From the NCBI GenBank assembly GCA_029051835.1, contig JAIDKJ010000293.1:4419-10345 (forward strand): a stretch of DNA of 5,927 bases. The letters are read 5' to 3'. Numbering within the stretch: the first letter of the stretch is position 1; each line of letters begins with the position of its first letter. Of the stretch, positions 1-5,537 are shown piece after piece. Below the pieces are notes generated by a model. It saw nothing but the letters and a program-made list of their open reading frames with translations. It ran no database searches and was not told where the DNA came from. Source of the DNA: Paramuribaculum sp. GTDB lineage: Bacteria > Bacteroidota > Bacteroidia > Bacteroidales > Muribaculaceae. The translations under genes were made by a program, and so were the position numbers.

Positions 1-595
1 CCTGCTCGATGCGTTTGTTGCGCCAGCATTTGCGGCATACGGATATATAGCGGTCATTACCTCCGATCTCCACCTGCTGGCCGGAGTCGGCAAAGTCGCC
101 GTTGGCGTCAATGCGTGCGTTGACTATCGTTTTGCGGCCACATGTGCAGGTGGACTTGATCTCGTCGATGGTGTCGGCGATCTCAAACAGTCGTCGCGAA
201 CCTTCGAAAAGCCGTGTGCGGAAATCGGTGCGCAGTCCGTAGCATATCACGTTGCTTCCGAAGTCGTCGACTACGCGCGACAACTGATCGACCTGAGCTT
301 CTGTAAGAAACTGGGCTTCGTCGATAAGAAACCAGTCGATGACCGCCATGTTTTCCTCAAAAAGCTGTTCGGCAAGCCGGTAGAGGTCGGTATCGCCATA
401 AATCCACATGCATGGACGCTCTATGCCGATGCGTGAACGGATGATGTTGTTGTTTTCGCGGGTATCCACTACGGGTTTCAGGCATACGTGTTTCATGCCT
501 CTCTCCTCAAGGTTGTAGGCCGTTGTCAGCAACAGGGCTGTCTTGGCCGATCCCATCGTTCCGTATCGGAAATATAGCTTGCCTCTGCGGTTCAT
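1..595 (-). CDS. tdk: Thymidine kinase (type II, TK1-like), C-terminus cut by window edge
   Basis: Cytoplasmic salvage enzyme that phosphorylates thymidine to dTMP using ATP. The window holds 198 codons from the ATG at 595-593. Known family members are about 200 residues, so only a few C-terminal residues should be missing. The order of motifs is that of TK1-type kinases: a P-loop GTMGSAKT at residues 12-19, a Walker B/catalytic segment LIDEAQF at 90-96 (E93 the likely catalytic base), the segment CYGLRTDF at 118-125, and a zinc-binding lasso with C150, C152, C187 and C190 (CTCGRK and CRKC). The stretch IGGNDRYISVCRK near the end closely resembles E. coli Tdk. The start is fixed by in-frame TAA stops at 607-605 and 610-608; no earlier Met is possible. 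An AGGAG lies only one base from the ATG, probably too close to act as a normal ribosome site. The P-loop has Ala17 where Gly usually precedes the Lys. The gene has its own promoter and is separated by 282 bases from the peptidase gene on the same strand. Confidence 0.96.
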   Translation of the reverse strand, partial: MNRRGKLYFRYGTMGSAKTALLLTTAYNLEERGMKHVCLKPVVDTRENNNIIRSRIGIERPCMWIYGDTDLYRLAEQLFEENMAVIDWFLIDEAQFLTEAQVDQLSRVVDDFGSNVICYGLRTDFRTRLFEGSRRLFEIADTIDEIKSTCTCGRKTIVNARIDANGDFADSGQQVEIGGNDRYISVCRKCWRNKRIEQ

Positions 596-616
596 GCTCC
601 TGATTTATTAGTGTGG

Positions 617-645
617 GCACACCGGTATGCTGATACACGGTGTGC
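617..645 (-). promoter_or_regulatory. Strong hairpin in the predicted tdk 5' leader
   Basis: The arms GCACACCG (617-624) and CGGTGTGC (638-645) are perfectly complementary. Inside them GTAT (625-628) pairs with ATAC (633-636), leaving a four-base loop (629-632) and a single unpaired base at 637. This makes a 12-pair stem with one bulge. It lies between the tdk -7 box (656-663) and the tdk ATG (595), so it would sit at the 5' end of the tdk mRNA, about 21 bases before the start codon. It might stabilise the transcript, modulate translation or stop read-through from the peptidase gene. No T-tract follows on the minus strand, which argues against a standard intrinsic terminator. The structure is seen directly; the function is inferred. 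Confidence 0.55.
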
Positions 646-655
646 GTTTGTTCTG

Positions 656-686
656 CAAAATTACAAAAATATGTATCTACAGGAAA
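656..686 (-). promoter_or_regulatory. Bacteroidota-type promoter for tdk
   Basis: On the minus strand TAATTTTG (663-656) is an exact match to the Bacteroidota -7 consensus TAnnTTTG. Exactly 19 bases upstream is TTTC (686-683), a one-mismatch version of the TTTG -33 element at the usual spacing. Transcription would begin around 650, giving a leader of about 55 bases before the tdk ATG, with the hairpin at 617-645 inside it. Confidence 0.6.
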
Positions 687-735
687 TTAATGGGCTGCTA
701 AAATGCGTTGGAGCGTCAGCGTTCAAGCAAATGTT

Positions 736-773
736 CAACCAGTTCACAACGCTGTCGCATAGTGAACTGGTTG
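736..773. repeat. Perfect 12-base inverted repeat in the peptidase-tdk intergenic region
   Basis: CAACCAGTTCAC (736-747) and GTGAACTGGTTG (762-773) are exact reverse complements around a 14-base spacer. It lies about 105 bases past the stop codon of the S41 peptidase gene and about 50 bases upstream of the tdk -33 element. GTTCA also occurs as direct copies at 721, 733 and 742. Neither strand has a T-tract after the stem and the stem is about half GC, so it is a poor textbook rho-independent terminator. A transcript 3'-end hairpin for the peptidase mRNA or a binding site for a dimeric regulator are both possible. I cannot tell which. Confidence 0.5.
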
Positions 774-877
774 TCGTCAAAGATTCTGATGCAGTTGCAC
801 TGGTGGCAGGTATGTATTCCGCTTGTGTAAATAAAAGGGGTGTGAATGCCAACCTATGGTGGCCGGTTTGTCGCAGT

Positions 878-2605
878 CTACTTGAGCAGGCGCAGGGCAG
901 CCTCGACTACAGGCGAACCGGCTGTGCCGAAATAGCTGTCGTAATTCTCCCGGATTTCGATATCGGGCTTGATTCCGGTGCCTACGAATTCGGTTCCGTC
1001 GGGTGCTACGTCATGCTTTGAACAGATGTTGGCGTATGCCACACCCGGTATGAGGACAATTTGCACTCCGTTGCCGGTAGAGCCGGCAGTAGGAGTCCCG
1101 ACAATACTGCCTCGCTCCATGCCGCGGAATGCGGCCGTGAAATCTTCGGCGGCAGAGAATGTCCCCCCGTCGACAAGGATAGCAATGGGGCGGTCATAGA
1201 CAGGTCGGTCGGTAAAGGGAGGTAAGGTGTTTCCCGCTCCCTGATGTACGGGTTGATCCATGCCCCACGAGGCAAAGGCAGGAATATAGGCTGGTGAAGT
1301 CCATTGGCCGGTCTTTATGGTGTCGGAGGCAAGATGGCGCAGGATATAGTCGCCGTTGCCTGAATTGCCGCCTTCGTTTCCCCGAAGGTCGATTATAAGT
1401 GCGCGTGTCTTGAGTATGGAGGGATAGATATTGTCAAACTGTTGGCAGAAATCGGCATCCATGAAATTGTTGATGCGCAGAAGTCCCACTCTGTCCTTAA
1501 GAAGCGAGAATTCGATGGCGCGCGGTGACGAAGGCCAGAATTTCCCGTCGGGGGTGTACTCTGTTTCAATGTTCGTCTTGCCGTATCTGAACGTCATATG
1601 CATGGTTTCCCCTTTCTTCGTGGCAAGAAGATTGTAGCCATTGAAGACGGCGTGTTCGCTCCACTGAGGAGTGGAGGAGGAGATAGACGGCATGATGTGC
1701 GTATATCCGTATTCTACTACGGGGATGCCGTTGACGCTAACAAGTTCCATGCCGCGCCTTATGCCCTGCTCTTCAAGCACCGGTGACAGCACCTCATCGG
1801 CGTAGACCCGTCCGGCGAGGATTACGGTCGATAAAGGGGTGTAACACTTGTTTCGGTCGTAGCCGTAGACAAATGTATGGCCGTCGCCGAGTCTGGCTGC
1901 CATGAGCTGCAGGAGTTCGCCGACACGCTCGTAATCACTGCTGTCGGCAGCATCGGCCATTGGCTCCATATTTGCTACGTAGAGGCTGTCCCAGTCAAGT
2001 TTCACGCGTTCCATAAACGCGAAATTACGTCTGACGCCCGACCACAGCCTCGAAAGACCCAGTAGCGCCAGCTCCCGTCGGGATGCGAATGCGAGCGGGT
2101 CGTGCATGGTGGCATCAAGTGAGTCGCAATGTGTCCATACCATGGGCACACATATCTCACCGGTGGTGGTTGCCTTCATGAAGCTAAGACGCGAGTCGAC
2201 GCTGTCGTAGTCGTAGACATATATTGTATTGAGCGGCTCGACGAGGGTGGCTGAACAGTGGTCGTTGTAACGTATCACGAAGTTGTCACGGCCTATCTCC
2301 CGGAAGAAGTTGTCGAATTCGGCTGCCTTGGCCTGGGAAATATCGGGGAGCGAGATGCGCAAGCCCTGCGTCCATCCTTTGCCCATACCGCGCTGCCATA
2401 GGAATCCTCCACGCGCTTTGACGCCGTCGGATCCGGTATATCTGACCTTGCGGATTTCGGCTCCGGGAGCGGTGAGCACTGCGTTGTAAATGGAATCAAG
2501 GCGGACGGTTATGGCGTTGATGTCAACCTCCTGCGCTGCGATTGCAAATGGTAATGCCGCTCCAATTATGGCTGTGATGAATTTTCTCATTGTGGAATTT
2601 TTCAT
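878..2605 (-). CDS. Secreted S41-family serine peptidase (tricorn/CtpA-like fold, PDZ-like domain)
   Basis: Predicted envelope peptidase of 575 residues; its substrate is unknown. A signal peptide runs from about Met6 (MRKFITAIIGAALPF) to an AIA-A cleavage site near residues 21-24, with no lipobox Cys, so the product should be periplasmic or exported. Residues 30-160 form an N-terminal region I cannot assign. LGDGHTFV (239-246) holds a candidate catalytic His243. Residues 275-300 (EEQGIRRGMELVSVNGIPV) look like a PDZ core. The S41 core follows: DLRGNEGGNSG (406-416), the nucleophile motif GGTFSAAEDF (480-489, Ser484), GTPTAGSTGNG (503-513) and FVGTGIKPDIEI (540-551). Lys is absent where Ser/Lys-dyad Ctp enzymes carry it, so a Ser-His-Glu arrangement (Glu539 as a guess) is more likely. 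Met1 at 2605 lies only a few bases past the predicted transcription start; Met6 at 2590 gives a cleaner signal peptide and is a strong alternative start. The gene is divergent from rnfC, with no clear functional link. Confidence 0.9.
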   Translation of the reverse strand: MKNSTMRKFITAIIGAALPFAIAAQEVDINAITVRLDSIYNAVLTAPGAEIRKVRYTGSDGVKARGGFLWQRGMGKGWTQGLRISLPDISQAKAAEFDNFFREIGRDNFVIRYNDHCSATLVEPLNTIYVYDYDSVDSRLSFMKATTTGEICVPMVWTHCDSLDATMHDPLAFASRRELALLGLSRLWSGVRRNFAFMERVKLDWDSLYVANMEPMADAADSSDYERVGELLQLMAARLGDGHTFVYGYDRNKCYTPLSTVILAGRVYADEVLSPVLEEQGIRRGMELVSVNGIPVVEYGYTHIMPSISSSTPQWSEHAVFNGYNLLATKKGETMHMTFRYGKTNIETEYTPDGKFWPSSPRAIEFSLLKDRVGLLRINNFMDADFCQQFDNIYPSILKTRALIIDLRGNEGGNSGNGDYILRHLASDTIKTGQWTSPAYIPAFASWGMDQPVHQGAGNTLPPFTDRPVYDRPIAILVDGGTFSAAEDFTAAFRGMERGSIVGTPTAGSTGNGVQIVLIPGVAYANICSKHDVAPDGTEFVGTGIKPDIEIRENYDSYFGTAGSPVVEAALRLLK

Positions 2606-2615
2606 TAGTGATTCA

Positions 2616-2623
2616 CAAAGATA
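2616..2623 (-). promoter_or_regulatory. -7 promoter box for the S41 peptidase gene
   Basis: TATCTTTG on the minus strand matches TAnnTTTG exactly. No TTTG is found at the expected -33 spacing, so the upstream element is weak or missing. Transcription would start at about 2609-2611, only about 5 bases before the ATG at 2605 but about 20 before the ATG at 2590. This favours the second Met as the true start. Confidence 0.5.
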
Positions 2624-2645
2624 TGAATAAAATCATAATTTTTTG

Positions 2646-2653
2646 TATATTCG
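2646..2653 (+). promoter_or_regulatory. Likely -7 promoter box for the rnfCDGE operon
   Basis: TATATTCG matches the Bacteroidota TAnnTTTG box with one mismatch and lies 21 bases upstream of the rnfC ATG. No good -33 TTTG is present at 19-20 bases upstream; a T-rich run (2639-2644) touches the box. Transcription would start near 2658, giving a leader of roughly 15 bases. The site overlaps the upstream part of the divergent peptidase promoter, so the two may interfere. Confidence 0.4.
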
Positions 2654-2674
2654 CAGCATTATCATTTATAGGAA

Positions 2675-3994
2675 ATGAAGCGTCGCACATTCTCGTCCGG
2701 AGGGATTCATCCTCCGCAGTTAAAGTCAACCGCCGGAAGTAGTATAATACCGGTAGATGCTCCGGCATCGATAGTCTTGCCTCTGGGGCAGCATATCGGG
2801 CGCCGGGCGTGTGCGGTTGTGGCCAAGGGCGACAGGGTTGAGGCCGGTCAGTCGGTGGCGGTAGCGGATGCTGGAGGAGTTTCGGCTGCAGTCCATACTC
2901 CTTTTGCCGGGCTGGTTTCGGCTGTCGGTGAGAGGCGTGACAGTAGTGGTGTGGCTGTGGAGTCGGTGTCGATAGATGTTGATCCGGGGCAGTCGGTAGC
3001 GGATGTCGACAGACCTTTGGCTGATGTTGATCTGGCGGGGTTGGACGATGTTGTCAGAGCTGCTTCTGATGCCGGGATCGTCGGGCTGGGCGGCGCGGCT
3101 TTTCCGATGGCTTTCAAGCTTGGAGGCTGCAAAGGGCAGGAGATAGACACGGTTGTGATCAATGGAGCCGAGTGTGAGCCGGTGCTGACTTGCGACGATG
3201 CGCTTATGCGTGCACACCCGGCTGAAATCGTGGCGGGCTCGCGGTTGATCAAGATGGCTGTGGGTGCCGGGCGGGTGGCAATAGGCGTGGAGTGTAACAA
3301 GCCTGAGGCTATATGCCGGTTGCGTGAAGCGTCGGCTGCTTATGACGATGTGTCGGTTGTGGAGTTGCAGACGAAATATCCGCAAGGCGGCGAACGTCAG
3401 CTCGTACAGGCTGTGACTGGGCGCAATGTAAAGCCGGGTTGTCTGCCGCTGACCGTGGGCGTTGTGGTGCAGAATGTGTCGACAGTGTGTGCGTTGTATA
3501 GGGCTATGGCGTTCGGCGAGCCGTTGGTCAGTCGTATTGTGACTGTGGCCGGGGATGCGATAGCCCGTCCGGCTGATTATCTGGTGCCGATAGGCATGTC
3601 GATATCCGAGTTGCTGCGTCAGGCCGGAGCCGATCTTGACCGGATAGACAAGCTTGTGGCCGGAGGTCCGATGATGGGACGCGTGATAGAGTATATCGAT
3701 GCTCCGGTTACAAAATCCATGTCGGCTGTGCTGGCTTTGTCGGGTCATGACGCTTTCAGGCGCAAGGTGGAGCCGTGTGTCAGGTGCGGTCGGTGTGTGG
3801 ATGTGTGTCCGAATGCTCTCGAGCCGTATCTGATAGCGACATGCGGCAAGCTCGGAATGGTGGATGATGCCGCTCAGGCCGGGGCGATGATGTGCATGGA
3901 GTGTGGGTCGTGCAGTTATGTGTGTCCGTCGGCCCGTCCGATTACAGATATGATCCGTGTAGCAAAATATTTAATACGAAAATCCCGGAAATGA
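2675..3994 (+). CDS. rnfC: Rnf complex subunit RnfC (ferredoxin:NAD+ oxidoreductase, NADH/FMN and 4Fe-4S subunit)
   Basis: Cytoplasm-facing subunit of the Rnf complex, known in the family to exchange electrons with NAD(H) through FMN and pass them via two 4Fe-4S clusters. The 439-residue product is a compact full-length form without the long C-terminal repeats of gammaproteobacterial RnfC. Seen in order: the RnfC N-terminal signature FSSGGIHPPQLK (6-17); a biotinyl-like segment with KGDRVEAGQ (51-59) and TPFAGLV (75-81); the nucleotide/FMN-binding glycine-rich loop GIVGLGGAAFP (134-144); INGAECEPVLTCDD (162-175); YPQGGERQL (235-243); an SLBB-like region at about 285-335 ending in GGPMMGR (330-336); and two ferredoxin-type motifs, C368-C371-C374-C378 and C407-C410-C413-C417, each followed by Pro. 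The start is fixed by an in-frame TAG at 2669-2671. Its stop overlaps the rnfD ATG in an ATGA, and it is the first gene of the operon. No rnfB precedes it. Confidence 0.97.
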   Translation: MKRRTFSSGGIHPPQLKSTAGSSIIPVDAPASIVLPLGQHIGRRACAVVAKGDRVEAGQSVAVADAGGVSAAVHTPFAGLVSAVGERRDSSGVAVESVSIDVDPGQSVADVDRPLADVDLAGLDDVVRAASDAGIVGLGGAAFPMAFKLGGCKGQEIDTVVINGAECEPVLTCDDALMRAHPAEIVAGSRLIKMAVGAGRVAIGVECNKPEAICRLREASAAYDDVSVVELQTKYPQGGERQLVQAVTGRNVKPGCLPLTVGVVVQNVSTVCALYRAMAFGEPLVSRIVTVAGDAIARPADYLVPIGMSISELLRQAGADLDRIDKLVAGGPMMGRVIEYIDAPVTKSMSAVLALSGHDAFRRKVEPCVRCGRCVDVCPNALEPYLIATCGKLGMVDDAAQAGAMMCMECGSCSYVCPSARPITDMIRVAKYLIRKSRK

Positions 3995-4944
3995 AGACTC
4001 TTGTAATTTCGCAGGCTCCTCATATACATTCGCCCAATACTACGACGGATGCCATGCGTCATGTGGTTGTGGCTTTGCTGCCGGCGCTGGCGGTGGGGCT
4101 GTGGTGGTTTGGCGTTTCAGCGGCGGCTGTCGTTTTGGCGGCCGTGATATCGTGTCTGGCGTCGGAATGGCTCATAGCGCGGTTTTTGATGGGGCGCAAG
4201 GTGAGTTTCTTCGCCTGGGCGCCTCTCGTCACGGGACTGTTGCTTGGTATGAACCTTCCGGCCGGAGTGCCTTTGTGGATGGTCGCGATAGGTTCGCTGT
4301 TTGCGATAGGTATAGGCAAAATGGCTTTCGGCGGTCTGGGGTGCAATATATTCAACCCGGCGCTGGTGGGACGCGTCTTTCTGTTGTTGTCGTTTCCGGC
4401 ATTGATGACATCATGGCCTGTGGCCGGCGAGGGGCGTCTGTCGGTGGCGGATGCTGTGACAGCTCCGACTCCGCTCATGCTTGCCAAGCAGGGTGTCGTG
4501 CCTGACTCTTCGGTGGTTTTCGATGAACTTGCCGGCAGTGTCGGCGGATCGCTTGGCGAAGTCGGCGCGGTAGCGATATTGCTTGGGCTGGTTTATATGC
4601 TGGTGTTGAGGATCGTGACGTGGCATATACCGGTGTCGGTGATAGTATCGGTCGGTGTGATGTCGTGGCTTGCGGGCGGCAATCCGTTGTTTGATGTTGT
4701 TTCGGGTGGAGTGATGCTGGGCGCGGTGTTTATGGCCACCGACTACGTGACTTCGCCGATGACTCGTAGAGGTCAGATCGTGTATGGTGTCATGATCGGT
4801 GTGATTACCATCGTCATCCGGCGCTGGGGTATCTATCCCGAAGGAGTGTCGTTCGCCATATTGATAATGAATGGAGCCACGCCGCTGATCAACCGATATA
4901 TGAGGCCGCGGCAGCGCCGATGCATGGAAAGGAGGTGCGCATGA
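3991..4944 (+). CDS. rnfD: Rnf complex subunit RnfD (membrane flavoprotein)
   Basis: Integral membrane subunit of the Rnf complex, homologous to NqrB; family members carry FMN bound through a phosphoester to a Thr. The product is 317 residues, close to the usual length. It begins MKTLVISQAPHIHSPNTT, a typical RnfD N-terminus, then shows about nine or ten hydrophobic segments (roughly 24-40, 42-59, 76-90, 93-109, 122-141, 191-208, 212-228, 234-250, 263-277, 285-296). Conserved blocks are GCNIFNPALVGRVFL (117-131), FMATDYVTSPMTRRGQIVYG (247-266) and YPEGVSFAILIMN (282-294). The expected flavin site is DAVTAPTPL (154-162), with Thr160 as acceptor. It departs from the common Dxx(S/T)GAT pattern at two residues. 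The start at 3991 forms an ATGA overlap with rnfC. The reading frame stays open back to an ATG at 3892, but that would lie deep in rnfC and lacks family support. Confidence 0.96.
   Translation: MKTLVISQAPHIHSPNTTTDAMRHVVVALLPALAVGLWWFGVSAAAVVLAAVISCLASEWLIARFLMGRKVSFFAWAPLVTGLLLGMNLPAGVPLWMVAIGSLFAIGIGKMAFGGLGCNIFNPALVGRVFLLLSFPALMTSWPVAGEGRLSVADAVTAPTPLMLAKQGVVPDSSVVFDELAGSVGGSLGEVGAVAILLGLVYMLVLRIVTWHIPVSVIVSVGVMSWLAGGNPLFDVVSGGVMLGAVFMATDYVTSPMTRRGQIVYGVMIGVITIVIRRWGIYPEGVSFAILIMNGATPLINRYMRPRQRRCMERRCA
4931..4935 (+). promoter_or_regulatory. Strong Shine-Dalgarno site for rnfG
   Basis: GGAGG, within AAAGGAGGT, ends five bases before the ATG at 4941. It lies inside the last codons of rnfD and selects 4941 over the in-frame ATG at 4920. 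Such a complete site stands out here because rnfD and rnfE have no recognisable one and rnfC has only a weak AGGAA next to its ATG; Bacteroidota genes seldom rely on it. Confidence 0.7.
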
Positions 4945-5537
4945 AACGGGTGGATTCTGTCTGGCGGATGATCGCTGTGCTTGGGCTTACGGCTTTGATG
5001 TCGGGGGTGCTTCTCGGATTTTTTCATGACCTGACTGCCACGCCGATCGCACAGGCGTCGGCCCGAAGGCTGTCGGAGTCGCTTCGGGAGATGATGCCTG
5101 CGTTTTCAAACGATCCGCTCGCGGACGCGGCACGGATGTGTGTCGATGGCGACAGTGTTACGATATATCCGTGCCGGAATGGCGGGAAACTGGTTGGAGC
5201 CGCGGTAGAGAGCGTCAGCCACAATGGATTTGGCGGCGACATACGAATGCTTGTTTGTTTTGCTCCTGATGGCGCTGTAGGCGGATTTCGTGTACTCGGT
5301 CATTCTGAAACTCCCGGACTGGGAGCTAAAATGGAAGAATGGTTCAATGGCGAACCGCGCAGGTCGGCAATCGTAGGATATGCCGGCGGCGGGCAGTTGA
5401 AGGTGGGCGCCGATGGCGGTACTGTGGATGCGATAACAGGCGCCACTATCACGTCGAGGGCGTTTGTAGAGGCTGTAAATCGGGCTTGTGATATTTTTAA
5501 TCGTTATCGAAATGAGCAAGTTGAAGATCGTTCTTAA
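4941..5537 (+). CDS. rnfG: Rnf complex subunit RnfG (periplasm-facing covalent FMN subunit)
   Basis: Electron-transfer subunit homologous to NqrC, anchored by one N-terminal helix with its FMN-binding domain on the outer face of the inner membrane. The product is 198 residues. A single hydrophobic segment covers about residues 10-28 (MIAVLGLTALMSGVLLGFF), followed by a soluble FMN-binding domain. Conserved features are HNGFGGDIRMLV (94-105), LGHSETPGLGAKM (119-131) and the flavinylation motif DAITGATITSRA (163-174), which fits Dxx(S/T)GAT exactly and points to Thr169 as the residue modified by an ApbE-type flavin transferase. The ATG at 4941 overlaps the rnfD stop as ATGA and has a strong ribosome site 5 bases upstream; an in-frame ATG at 4920 would add seven charged residues before the helix and is unlikely. 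The gene's 3' end overlaps rnfE by 26 bases. Confidence 0.96.
   Translation: MKRVDSVWRMIAVLGLTALMSGVLLGFFHDLTATPIAQASARRLSESLREMMPAFSNDPLADAARMCVDGDSVTIYPCRNGGKLVGAAVESVSHNGFGGDIRMLVCFAPDGAVGGFRVLGHSETPGLGAKMEEWFNGEPRRSAIVGYAGGGQLKVGADGGTVDAITGATITSRAFVEAVNRACDIFNRYRNEQVEDRS

Noticed and set aside
617..650. Rho-independent terminator reading on the plus strand (hairpin followed by GTTTGTTCTG)
   Set aside because: No plus-strand gene lies upstream that would need it, and the T content after the stem is broken by G and C. It is better explained as a tdk leader structure.
661..852. Minus-strand open frame of 63 codons between the peptidase gene and tdk
   Set aside because: It would need a TTG start, has no ribosome site, resembles no family I know, is low in complexity (Ser/Thr rich), and spans the inverted repeat and the tdk promoter.
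611..1021. Plus-strand open frame of 136 codons across the intergenic region and the end of the peptidase gene
   Set aside because: No recognisable domain. About a third is antisense to the conserved peptidase C-terminus, and it covers the tdk promoter and hairpins.
2622..2637. TATGA-N6-TCATA as an operator between the divergent promoters
   Set aside because: The arms are only five bases in a very AT-rich stretch, so chance is likely; it is mentioned only as part of the promoter finding.
2726..3748. Long minus-strand open frame (340 codons) opposite rnfC
   Set aside because: Composition is skewed to His, Arg, Ser and Thr, as expected for the antisense of a GC-biased gene; rnfC itself is unmistakable by motif.
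3892..3990. Upstream extension of rnfD to an ATG at 3892
   Set aside because: It would overlap the second 4Fe-4S motif of rnfC by about 100 bases. Family N-termini match the start at 3991, which has the usual ATGA overlap.
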